This document shows positions 49,163 through 56,343 of a stretch of DNA of 56,343 bases, piece by piece. The stretch is from the NCBI GenBank assembly GCA_020725645.1, contig DYEQ01000002.1, positions 1 to 56,343 on the forward strand, read 5' to 3'. The DNA comes from Candidatus Fermentithermobacillaceae bacterium. GTDB lineage: Bacteria > Bacillota > Sulfobacillia > Fermentithermobacillales > DUSS01. Position 1 is the first letter of the stretch. Each line of letters opens with the position of its first letter. A program made the translations under genes and the position numbers. The notes below the pieces were generated by a model, which had not been told where the DNA came from, ran no database searches, and was given only the letters and a program-made list of their open reading frames with translations.

Positions 49163-51280
49163 TTGATAACCCTGACGTCTCGTGCAGCACGTATAACCGA
49201 GTCTCTGCTCGAGCTTTGCGGTACACCAGTACCTGTGAGAGAGCTTTCGAGGAGGCTATGTACTAGCCAGCGAGCCATCCGGTACGACCTCGACTTGATA
49301 GATGTGTGGCTGAAGCTCAGGGGCGTACGACTCAGGCGGAGGCCGAAAGTAGGCGTTTGGGTCGAGGGCTCCCCGGCTAAGGTGCACGATGCACTCCAGG
49401 AAATCAGCTCAGTCCGGGGAGGACAGCCCGTTGTTATTGCACGGCCGGAGGAAAGAAGGCGGGTTATCCTAGGATGGACCCTCTTTTCTACCTGGCCTGT
49501 GTCAATCGAAATGCTTGCTCGAACTCTTGGCGTCAGCAAACGAACTGTGTACGACGACGTAGCTCACCTTCGGTCGGAACTGAAAGCCAAGGGGGTAGAT
49601 TTGATCTCTGGTCGCGGGCAGCTTTCACTCCAGGGCGACGAGACGGCATGCAGGTCCCTCATGTTGGAGTTTCTCGAGTGGCTCGATCTTGATCGAGAAG
49701 ATGCTGGTCTCGACAGTCAAGACGCACCTGCCAGGGTATCGCGCTCAGTACTTGGACCGCTTCTGGAGCAGCTCCGAGACCACGAAGCTATTACCAAGAT
49801 CAATACGGTGCTCAACACAGCGAGGCACCTGTTTAGGTTAAGTCTTCCGTCCAGTGTAATGGCGGCCCTGTCCGCGCACCTCCTTGTAGCTCTAACAAGG
49901 GTGAGCCGCGGGGCGATAGTGCGCACTTGTCCGGAACAACTGACCAGGCTCAAACGTCGCCCGGAGTGGGCTGTGGCAAATTGGATCGCAAAGGTTCTGG
50001 GCGAGATTATGCCGGTCCACCTCCCCGAAGAGGAGATTTCCGGGATCGCCATGTACCTCGCCCCGGGCATGGCAGACGGACCTGAATCTCCGGGACTGGT
50101 CGGCATCTGCTTATCACAGGAAGAATTGGGGTGGCTGGCAAGAGTGATCGTAGAGCAAGCCAGCAAGAGCCTCGGAGTCGATTTAATGGGCGATGTGGAA
50201 CTTCGGGCTGGTCTGGTAGGTCATCTCTATGCTTCACTCGAAAAACTCCGTGCCGGCGTGACGTCCCGGAATCCTTTGCTTGAGGAGGTACGACAGAGGT
50301 TTCCAATCGTACACGCAGCGGCGCGTTCTGCACTTGAATGCGTATCTGACCTCCTGGGTGTTGCAATGCCTGAAGACGAAGCGGGTTGGGTTACGTTGCA
50401 CCTCGGGGCAGCGCTCGAAAGGCTTGCACAGCGGAAGCAGGCATGGCGAGGCCTTGTGGTATGCGCTTCCGGGCAAGGAGCTGCACGGATGCTTCTGGCG
50501 AGGCTCGCAAGCGAGTTCCCCGACGCCGAGCTGAGCCCGATGTCCGCGTTTGATGAGCAGCTCCTGTGGGAGGAAGCTTCCTCGCGCGATGTGGACCTCA
50601 TAGTGTCAACGGTACCTCTTAAGTCTGGACCTGTTCCCGTCGTGGTTGTAACCCCTTTTTTAACAACACGAGACGTCGCGAAGATCACAAGCGTTCTCTA
50701 TGCCAAGTGCTCAACGAATGAACAGGAACTTCTCCGCAGGGTGAGGGCCAACCGTGCCCGCAGCGTGATGGCAGTACCGGTTGCGGCAGAAGCAAGCCTT
50801 CTGGAAGTCCTGCGGCCCGAACTTGTCAGACTCGGGGCGCCAGCCTCATCGCCGGAGGAGGCAATCCGTATTGCAGGACAGCTCCTTCGTGACAACGACT
50901 TGGTGAACCAGGACTATGTAGAGGCGATGATTGATCTGTACAAACGCTTTGGTGCCTACTTCGTTCTCGTACCAGGAGTAGCAGTACCGCATGCACCGGC
51001 AGAGCACGGTGCGTTGCGTCCGGGCCTGAGCGTAGTCACGCTTGCACGGCCAGTCTGGTTCGGCTCGGTGCAAAACGATCCCGTCAACGTCGTCATAGCC
51101 CTAAGCTGTCCTTCAGCCCCCTCGTCATTCGCTCTCGCACAGGACGTACTTGTGTGCCTCCAGCATGGAGCTGGTAGCGAAGTCGCAGGATGCAGCACGC
51201 CAGGTGAGGTAATCCTGGCTCTGCGATCTCATGCCGTAGCAGTCCGCGCATCAGTACCTCGCTCATCGGCAACAATCTGA
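49163..51280 (+). CDS. BglG/MtlR-like PRD transcription regulator with EIIB and EIIA domains
   Basis: A 705-residue sugar regulator. Two N-terminal helix-turn-helix domains (VPVRELSRRLCTSQRAIRYD; LARTLGVSKRTVYDDVAHLR) lead into PRD1 (His in ALSAHLLVALTRV), PRD2 (His in LVGHLYASLEKL and in VTLHLGAALERL), an EIIB-like domain (Cys in LVVCASGQGAARML) and an EIIA-like domain (His in AVPHAPAEHGAL). The second PRD1 site reads AMYLAPGM, with Tyr where a His is usual. Thus it is a DNA-binding activator tuned by PTS phosphorylation, not an RNA antiterminator. TTG at 49163 has AAGGGGGT upstream. It should control the genes that follow. Confidence 0.88.
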   Translation: MITLTSRAARITESLLELCGTPVPVRELSRRLCTSQRAIRYDLDLIDVWLKLRGVRLRRRPKVGVWVEGSPAKVHDALQEISSVRGGQPVVIARPEERRRVILGWTLFSTWPVSIEMLARTLGVSKRTVYDDVAHLRSELKAKGVDLISGRGQLSLQGDETACRSLMLEFLEWLDLDREDAGLDSQDAPARVSRSVLGPLLEQLRDHEAITKINTVLNTARHLFRLSLPSSVMAALSAHLLVALTRVSRGAIVRTCPEQLTRLKRRPEWAVANWIAKVLGEIMPVHLPEEEISGIAMYLAPGMADGPESPGLVGICLSQEELGWLARVIVEQASKSLGVDLMGDVELRAGLVGHLYASLEKLRAGVTSRNPLLEEVRQRFPIVHAAARSALECVSDLLGVAMPEDEAGWVTLHLGAALERLAQRKQAWRGLVVCASGQGAARMLLARLASEFPDAELSPMSAFDEQLLWEEASSRDVDLIVSTVPLKSGPVPVVVVTPFLTTRDVAKITSVLYAKCSTNEQELLRRVRANRARSVMAVPVAAEASLLEVLRPELVRLGAPASSPEEAIRIAGQLLRDNDLVNQDYVEAMIDLYKRFGAYFVLVPGVAVPHAPAEHGALRPGLSVVTLARPVWFGSVQNDPVNVVIALSCPSAPSSFALAQDVLVCLQHGAGSEVAGCSTPGEVILALRSHAVAVRASVPRSSATI

Positions 51281-51452
51281 ACCGCCCTACTTAGCTGCTC
51301 TTCACTGACAGTAGGACATTGCAGCTTTGTCACATTTCGTTGTGCTGAAACCTGCAATGTTTCTGGCAGGTTATCTGCGGAAATGCGACGAAACAGCTGC
51401 TCCGGGTAGCAAGGTAACCCCTTTAGAATTTCACATTTGGAGGGAATGGCAG

Positions 51453-52406
51453 ATGCCAAAGAGGCTATTGACGGCCAGTCCAAGAGAGATCCTTTCAATG
51501 AACGGACGTGACCTTCTGCAGGCCATCCGGATGTCCGAAGGACGGATCATCATGGTCTCGGCCCGAACACGGTCGGCAAACCTTGTGGATGGTGTCACGA
51601 ACGCTGAGGTCGCCGCTGCCTTCGGCGCAGATCTGATTCTCTTGGACACTTATGACCCGCTCAACCCATACGTCCCTGGATTGCCTTCAGTGGATCCGAA
51701 ACATGATGAAATCACCAGAGACGTCCAGGTTCTCATGGGTCGAGGTCGGACGTTGCGAGACGTTCGGGAACTCATAGGTCGCCCTGTGGGAGTTCTTCTG
51801 AGCTTCGCTACTGAAGACTCGGGTTTACGCAATCACTACGGCAATATAGAGGCTACTGAGGAAAGGGTGCACCGGGCCGTCGAGCAAGGTGCCGACTTCA
51901 TCTATTTGGGGGGGTGGGCGCCACCAGAGTCAGCACTCAAAACGGTTGAAACAGTTCGACGCGCTGTAGGAAGGGAGGTGATTGTCGAGTACGCACGACC
52001 GCACGGACCCGGGATCATCGGAGCGGTCGGCAGCTTCACAACGTCACTATTCCCGCGCGATGAGATTGAGGCAGCACTGGATATCGGCGTAGACGTAATT
52101 GGGCTACCCGCGCCAGGGACATTTCCGGGCTGGACTGTAGACCACGTTGCTGAGCTCGCCGAGTTCATCCACCGGAAAGGTAGATTAGTAAGTCTCGGCA
52201 TCCACACGTCTCAGGAGGGCTCGGATGTCGACACCTTGCGGCAAATCGCTCTGTGGGCAAAGATGGCAGGCGCCGACATATACGAGCTAGGCGACTCTGG
52301 CTTCAACGAGTGCTTAATACCTCCCGAAAACATTCTCAACGTCTCCATTGCTGTCCGTGGCCGTCGACACACGTACCGGCGGATGGCCTTTTCGCCACTC
52401 CGGTAG
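51453..52406 (+). CDS. TIM-barrel enzyme of an uncharacterised family (DUF7916-like)
   Basis: A 317-residue soluble protein with barrel-type strands and phosphate-binding loops: RIIMVSARTRSANLVDGVTN, GADLILLDTYDPLNPYVPGL, FIYLGGWAPP, VIVEYARPHGPGIIG, GVDVIGLPAPGTFPG and LVSLGIHTSQEG. It resembles a family often labelled PEP phosphonomutase or HAD-like and found beside PTS genes (DUF7916 as I recall; not verified). A phosphosugar aldolase or isomerase role is plausible from the loops. ATG at 51453 has GGAGGG eight bases upstream. It is the first gene after the regulator, and the IIB gene follows after about 36 bases. Confidence 0.7.
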   Translation: MPKRLLTASPREILSMNGRDLLQAIRMSEGRIIMVSARTRSANLVDGVTNAEVAAAFGADLILLDTYDPLNPYVPGLPSVDPKHDEITRDVQVLMGRGRTLRDVRELIGRPVGVLLSFATEDSGLRNHYGNIEATEERVHRAVEQGADFIYLGGWAPPESALKTVETVRRAVGREVIVEYARPHGPGIIGAVGSFTTSLFPRDEIEAALDIGVDVIGLPAPGTFPGWTVDHVAELAEFIHRKGRLVSLGIHTSQEGSDVDTLRQIALWAKMAGADIYELGDSGFNECLIPPENILNVSIAVRGRRHTYRRMAFSPLR

Positions 52407-52442
52407 CCCGAGTCAACACTGACGGAAAGGAGGATGGATCGC

Positions 52443-52781
52443 TTGGACAGGATAAAGGCTCTTGCTGCCTGCGGTGTGGGTATGTCCATCTCGCAGATGA
52501 GTCAGAAAGTGAAAGCAGCAGCAACGGCGCGGAACATCCAGATTGACATCAGGACGCTTAGCATTGACCAAATGAGGCTGGCCGACTATGCAGGTTACGA
52601 CGTCATAATCTTGGGACCCCACGTTAAGTACCAGATGCCCAAGATCCGCGAAGCAGCTTCTGCCCATGGGGTGCAGGTAATCGTTCTTGAGCCCTCGGAG
52701 TACGCGATGTTTGACGGAGACAAGGTTCTAGATAAGATTCTAGCCGTTCTCGGCAAAGAGCGGGACAGATCGGATGAATAG
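52443..52781 (+). CDS. PTS lactose/cellobiose-type IIB component
   Basis: A 112-residue phosphocarrier. The phosphorylated Cys10 is in IKALAACGVGMSISQMSQ, followed by the fold of the family: VIILGPHVKYQMPKIRE and QVIVLEPSEYAMFDGDKV. It hands phosphate from IIA to the sugar in IIC. TTG at 52443 is chosen: AAAGGAGG is nine bases upstream, whereas the ATG at 52434 abuts that site. It may overlap the IIC frame by eight bases if IIC starts at 52774. Confidence 0.92.
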   Translation: MDRIKALAACGVGMSISQMSQKVKAAATARNIQIDIRTLSIDQMRLADYAGYDVIILGPHVKYQMPKIREAASAHGVQVIVLEPSEYAMFDGDKVLDKILAVLGKERDRSDE

Positions 52782-52803
52782 TACCAAGAAAGGGGCGGAA
52801 ACT

Positions 52804-54069
52804 ATGGAGAAGAAACAAAGCTGGTTTGAGAGGTTCATGGAGAATCGTGTTGCCCCGGCAGCTGCCAAATTCGGCTCCCTCCGGCACGTAGTTGCGATCC
52901 GGGAGTCTTTTCTGGGGATCATCTCCTTCATCGTCATCGGAGCTTTCTTCATGGTACTAAGAGACGTACCCGGGATCTCGAACCTGACTGCTCCGTATGC
53001 CGCATTTCTCAGTGTCGGGGTCAACCTAACGTACGGCTTGATCTCGGTATATCTTGCCTTCGCTCTCTCGTATAACTTGGGGAAGAGCTACGAATTGAAC
53101 CCGCTTACGTGCGGATTAATCGGCACCATGGCTTTCCTGTTTGTAGCACTTCCCCGCGTTGGGGACACCGCACCGCTTCAATTCCTCGGAGTGGCCGGCA
53201 TGTTCCTGGCTATTATCACTTCCTTCTATGCGGTTGAACTCTACAGATGGACGCTCTCACGCGGCATACACCTGAAGGCACCGCAAGGGGTTCCTCCCGC
53301 GGTAGCAGGTTTCTTCGTTACGCTAATTCCCCAAGTAATAATCCTGCTGCCGCTATGGTTGGTCTCAACCGTCGCTGGGGTAAACGTCGGTGCGGCACTA
53401 TTCACATTGTTCCAAAAAGCGGCGGTTCTGGTCGACAGCCTATGGGGCGCACTGGTGATGGACGGGATTCTGAATAGCTGGGTATGGTTCGTAGGCATCC
53501 ACCCGTTCTCAGCACTCGTGCCGGTGTACTTCCCATTCCTCACCAACAACACCTTGGCCAACGCCGCAGCCTACGCTGCAGGCAAAACCATGCCTTTCGT
53601 TCAGACACTTGCCTGGTGGGCCGGCAACAAGACGGGTGGTACCGGATCGACCTTCCCACTCGCCATATTCTGCTTATTCTCGCGCTCGAAGAGACTTCGC
53701 ATGCTCGGACGAGTCTCGTTAATCCCTGCGCTGTTCCATATCAACGAGCCGTTGCTGTTCGGCCTCCCTCTAATTCTTAATCCCATCTGGCTGATTCCGT
53801 TTTGCTTCATTGAGCCGATTCTCCGTATTGGGACGGCGTATCTCGTAACCCAGCTAGGGCTTGTGGCCCCCGCACGGGTGCTGTTCATGGGATTCCTTCC
53901 CGGGCCCCTGATCTGGTACCTCGGCACCCTTGACTGGAGGGCAATCCCGTGGGGATTCGTCACCGGTTGGATCCTGCCTGCCCTTGTGTATTATCCGTTC
54001 TGGAGGATTTACGAGCGGCAGGTTCTCAAGGAAGAGGCACAGTCAGGTCAATTAGAGCAGACCATATAG
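52804..54069 (+). CDS. PTS lactose/cellobiose-type IIC permease
   Basis: A 421-residue membrane permease, normal length. About ten helices; family marks are FSALVPVYFPFLTNNTLANA and the sugar-site loop LFHINEPLLFGLPLILNP with the conserved His-Ile-Asn-Glu-Pro. It moves a sugar and phosphorylates it, with IIB and IIA. ATG at 52804 has AAAGGGG upstream; ATG at 52774 overlapping the IIB stop is an alternative. The sugar is unknown; the adjacent SIS enzyme suggests an amino sugar or glycated compound. Confidence 0.93.
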   Translation: MEKKQSWFERFMENRVAPAAAKFGSLRHVVAIRESFLGIISFIVIGAFFMVLRDVPGISNLTAPYAAFLSVGVNLTYGLISVYLAFALSYNLGKSYELNPLTCGLIGTMAFLFVALPRVGDTAPLQFLGVAGMFLAIITSFYAVELYRWTLSRGIHLKAPQGVPPAVAGFFVTLIPQVIILLPLWLVSTVAGVNVGAALFTLFQKAAVLVDSLWGALVMDGILNSWVWFVGIHPFSALVPVYFPFLTNNTLANAAAYAAGKTMPFVQTLAWWAGNKTGGTGSTFPLAIFCLFSRSKRLRMLGRVSLIPALFHINEPLLFGLPLILNPIWLIPFCFIEPILRIGTAYLVTQLGLVAPARVLFMGFLPGPLIWYLGTLDWRAIPWGFVTGWILPALVYYPFWRIYERQVLKEEAQSGQLEQTI

Positions 54070-54093
54070 CCCGTAAGTAGGAGGTATCGAACG

Positions 54094-55233
54094 TTGTCAG
54101 GCAATCACAACAGACACGACCTATTCGGAGCAGCAGCCGGACGAACGGGGCACCCGTACATGATGTGGGATAGCATTCAAGCTGGGCCCGACCGAATTCG
54201 CGGTTGCCTCGAAGGTGAGGCGTTCAGGCAGGCGGAAGCCGTGTGTAAGAAGATCCGTGCTGATGGGATCAGACGAGTATACCTGTTCGGCTGCGGCACG
54301 TCCTACTTTGCAGGGATTGGCATAGCTTACGCTCTGAATCGCTGGGCCGAAATCGATGCCGATTCGTTCGACGCCTTCGAGTTCGGCCGGTATCGCAAGA
54401 TCCCGTCGGATTCGCGAGCTATGGCTATCGCCGTGTCTCATTCAGGGCACACGAAAGTGGATGTGGAGGCAGTTGAGTACGCCAAACAAATGGGCATTCC
54501 GACGGTGAGTCTAACCGATGTGCCCGACTCCCCGCTGGCCTCCAGCGTCGATTTCGTGATCCTGGCACCTGGGGGCCGTGACCCAGCCTTGCCTAAGACT
54601 TGGAGCTACTTGGCAGCGCTCTTCAAGGGTTACATGATCGCCGCTCATCTGGCTGGAAAGCCCGAGATCTGGGACGACCTCAGGCGGGTGCCCGACTCGC
54701 TGCAGGCAGTTAAGGATGGTTTGGAGACGAGCATCCGGGAGCTCGCTAACCGTCTTAAGAATGTCAGCCGCGTGGCTGTGATCGGAGGCGGTCCCAACAG
54801 CCAGTTAGCCCAAGAGATCGCGCTCAAGTTCACCGAGGCTGCTCTCATTCCCGCTCAGGGCCTCGCAATCGAAGAGGCGATGCACGGACCGCTCGTTGGT
54901 CTCGATGAGACGACCGCGGTCGTGCTCCTCTCGTCGCACGGGCCAAGCCGACAGAAGGTAGGTGCGTACATGAAGGCTGCCGCGACTATAGGGTGCCCGG
55001 TCGTCGAAGTGACCATGGATGACCCTATCGGGACGGATGGTGTCCAAACCATTCGGGTCCCGGGTGGTATTCACGTGGACGAGTGCATCACTCCGGTAGT
55101 TCTGGCGTATCCCCTCCAAATGCTGGTTTACTGGACCGCTTTGGCTCGGGGAATCAACCCCGATGTCATCAGGACGAACGTGCGGAAATACCGGGAAGCG
55201 ATGCAGGTGATCTTGCCCCCGGGAACACATTAA
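54094..55233 (+). CDS. SIS domain protein (GlmS isomerase-half/FrlB-like sugar-phosphate enzyme)
   Basis: A 379-residue protein with two SIS domains. First: RRVYLFGCGTSYFAGIGIAY and AIAVSHSGHTKVDVEAVEYA. Second: VAVIGGGPNSQLAQEIALKF and EEAMHGPLVGLDETTAVVLL. This is the layout of the isomerase half of GlmS and of FrlB-type deglycases, without the glutaminase half. Likely reaction: removal of an amine from a phosphorylated amino sugar or glycated amino acid brought in by the PTS. TTG at 54094 has AGGAGG eight bases upstream. It lies between the IIC and IIA genes, 24 and about 20 bases away. Confidence 0.88.
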   Translation: MSGNHNRHDLFGAAAGRTGHPYMMWDSIQAGPDRIRGCLEGEAFRQAEAVCKKIRADGIRRVYLFGCGTSYFAGIGIAYALNRWAEIDADSFDAFEFGRYRKIPSDSRAMAIAVSHSGHTKVDVEAVEYAKQMGIPTVSLTDVPDSPLASSVDFVILAPGGRDPALPKTWSYLAALFKGYMIAAHLAGKPEIWDDLRRVPDSLQAVKDGLETSIRELANRLKNVSRVAVIGGGPNSQLAQEIALKFTEAALIPAQGLAIEEAMHGPLVGLDETTAVVLLSSHGPSRQKVGAYMKAAATIGCPVVEVTMDDPIGTDGVQTIRVPGGIHVDECITPVVLAYPLQMLVYWTALARGINPDVIRTNVRKYREAMQVILPPGTH

Positions 55234-55255
55234 GGGCAGCGGATAGGTGAGGAGT

Positions 55256-55591
55256 TTGAACAAAGAAGAGGTAACGAAAGCCGCGTTTGAGATAGTTGCA
55301 GGAGCTGCTATGGTCAGGTCCACAGTCTACGAAGCACTAGATTTGGTGGAAGCCGACTCGGTCGAGAGGGCGCAGCTCAAACTCTGCGAGGCTCGAGAGA
55401 TGTTGACAGACGTGCATGCTAAGCATCTAGAGCTGGTCAAGCAGGAAGCCTCGGGCGAGTCTGTCCCGGTTACTCTACTGCTTGTTCATGCTGAGGACGT
55501 GCTTATGGCAGTCTCATCGGAGCTCAACCTCGTAGAGAAGTTCCTGGACATCTTTGAGCGCAGGACCAGCCTGGCTAGTCAGAATAAGTGA
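55256..55591 (+). CDS. PTS lactose/cellobiose-type IIA component
   Basis: A 111-residue helical phosphocarrier. FEIVAGAAMVRSTVYEAL is the typical first helix, and LLLVHAEDVLMAV holds the phosphorylated His78 and the metal-site Asp81 (canonical HAQDHLM; here Glu and Val replace Gln and His). It forms trimers and passes phosphate to IIB. TTG at 55256 is preferred, with AGGTGA six bases upstream; GTG at 55247 is possible. It is the last gene of the PTS operon. A hairpin without T-run follows. Confidence 0.9.
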   Translation: MNKEEVTKAAFEIVAGAAMVRSTVYEALDLVEADSVERAQLKLCEAREMLTDVHAKHLELVKQEASGESVPVTLLLVHAEDVLMAVSSELNLVEKFLDIFERRTSLASQNK

Positions 55592-55630
55592 CCGTCGCAG
55601 GGGCTAGATTCTCGAAAATGTCCTGCGTCA

Positions 55631-55669
55631 CACCACCGGCCAGGTACAGGTGTTACCCGGCCGGTGGTG
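55631..55669. repeat. Perfect 11-bp inverted repeat after the PTS operon
   Basis: CACCACCGGCC (55631-55641) and GGCCGGTGGTG (55659-55669), loop 17 bases. It may end or protect the operon transcript, but the following bases (ACATCTCG) are not T-rich on either strand. Confidence 0.6.
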
Positions 55670-56054
55670 ACATCTCGAAGAGACAAGCTGGAACGCAACT
55701 GCTGCAGCTTTCAGTCGCTGGTTGAACGACACGGAACTGCTGCGCGACCAGCTCTAGACGCAACACGGGAGGTAACCACAGTGCAGGGGTCTCGGGGGTT
55801 CCAAATCTGCACGATGCCACCCGTTGGTAGGACGGGGCGGCTCTATCTGATCCACTTTTGTTACTATCTGACTGACAGATATTGTGCCATCTCCTGCAGG
55901 AATCCTGGTCGCCACCATGGAACACCTGCGCGGAACCGCCGCGGGAGCAGTTTCTAATAGTGACGTGGAATCTGTTTTAAGGCGTTGTCGAGGAATTCGG
56001 CTGGCAGGTCCCTTGTGAAGTGGTATTGACCTCTTGAAGCAGAGGGGATACCGC
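55670..56054. other. Intergenic region right of the PTS operon
   Basis: No credible gene on either strand. A minus-strand open frame (from 56128) shows no family residues. The region probably held the promoter of the truncated regulator that follows. Confidence 0.4.
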
Positions 56055-56174
56055 ATGGGCGTAGGCTTGAACTCGAGAGCAATGGACATCATAAGGGTGC
56101 TCTTAGAAAACTCTGCCCCTGTCGGCATCGCCAGGCTGTCCGGCCACCTACGACGAGATGCGGCGCGGGTTTAG
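56055..56174 (+). pseudogene. Truncated N-terminus of a second PRD-type regulator
   Basis: ATG at 56055, behind GAGGGGAT, starts a frame of 39 codons: LNSRAMDIIRVLLENSAPVG, IARLSGHLRRDAARV, then TAG. It matches the first helix-turn-helix of the regulator at 49163 (LTSRAARITESLLELCGTPV). The rest is missing, apparently cut by the insertion of the IS element to the right. Confidence 0.6.
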
Positions 56175-56290
56175 AGCTGGCATCACCGTCGGTAATCATG
56201 TCGTAGCGTCAAACTGCCCCCACCTGTCCTTGTGCTGCGGAGTGAAGGATAATCTCCCCGAACTTGCGTGAATCGGGGAGGTTCACCGGG

Positions 56291-56343
56291 ATGACCAAGA
56301 CTCAGCAGCAACGACGGCAACAGTGGCGGCAGTGGATAGCGGA
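56291..56343 (+). mobile_element. Start of an IS66-like element, TnpA-type accessory gene (runs out of the window)
   Basis: GGGGAGG then ATG at 56291 begin a frame reading TKTQQQRRQQWRQWIA up to the window end. A Gln/Arg-rich start followed by WRQWI is typical of IS66 TnpA (IS66 accessory protein). The left end of the element probably lies between 56175 and 56260. Only 17 codons are visible, so the family is tentative. Confidence 0.5.

Noticed and set aside
55631-55669. Inverted repeat as a Rho-independent terminator of the PTS operon
   Set aside because: The stem is strong but no T-run follows on either strand; kept only as a repeat.

Overview
The window looks like chromosome of an anaerobic, probably thermophilic, spore-forming Bacillota (Clostridia-like). 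Reasons: moderately high G+C; many GTG and TTG starts, each behind a strong AGGAGG-type ribosome site; a serine T-box leader on serS; a YjcZ-like mini-protein and a GerMN lipoprotein, both typical of spore formers; PRD/PTS regulation; and a cytosolic NiFe hydrogenase of the hydBGDA type. The many peptidases (M20, M42, two M28, a partial amidohydrolase) suggest a peptide or amino-acid fermenter that disposes of electrons as H2. The species cannot be fixed from the sequence alone.

Layout. 0-5.3 kb: amidohydrolase end, M20 dipeptidase with a Gly/Pro-rich insert, a DUF3006/ComEC-like MBL pair, and serS with its T-box on the minus strand. 6-10.1 kb: a LiaF-like membrane protein, then a compact four-gene operon for an uncharacterised membrane complex (first gene DUF6754-like), then a 30-residue YjcZ-like gene. 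10.2-15.2 kb: a decayed NERD gene, a Nudix hydrolase, a VWA protein, twelve 42-bp palindromic repeats in exact register, five 20-bp repeats, and a winged-helix/nuclease-fold gene. 15.3-23.1 kb: a GT21-like glycosyltransferase with a YkoP-like partner, a DUF499-like remnant, a YbjQ protein, a giant membrane M28 peptidase, an AroM-family protein, and a NarL-type regulator with Glu at the phosphoacceptor site. 23.2-27.7 kb: NiFe hydrogenase beta-gamma-delta-alpha plus its maturation protease.

27.8-41.1 kb: M42 peptidase, a Cys-rich protein, a GNAT acetyltransferase, an lnt remnant, a B12-binding radical SAM enzyme, DUF4438, a two-component system, a VapBC-type pair followed by a DsrE/VapC mosaic scar, a GerMN lipoprotein, a MATE pump and a DapA-family aldolase. 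41.4-45.9 kb: metal and cofactor block: a DtxR-like operator overlapping a promoter, an unusual Cys-containing FeoB followed by FeoA, an ArsP_2/manganese-type permease and BioY. 46-48.6 kb: an apparently cytosolic M28 peptidase and an unrecognised protein. 48.9-56.3 kb: a catabolic island bounded by transposase remnants: PRD regulator, TIM-barrel enzyme, PTS IIB, IIC, SIS-domain sugar-phosphate enzyme and PTS IIA, ending in a truncated regulator and the start of an IS66-like element.

The strongest candidates for undescribed biology are the helically phased 42-bp palindrome array beside a nuclease-fold gene, the four-gene membrane operon at 7.0-9.9 kb, and the PTS/SIS/TIM-barrel pathway. Assignments rest on motif reading and remembered family features; no database search was run.
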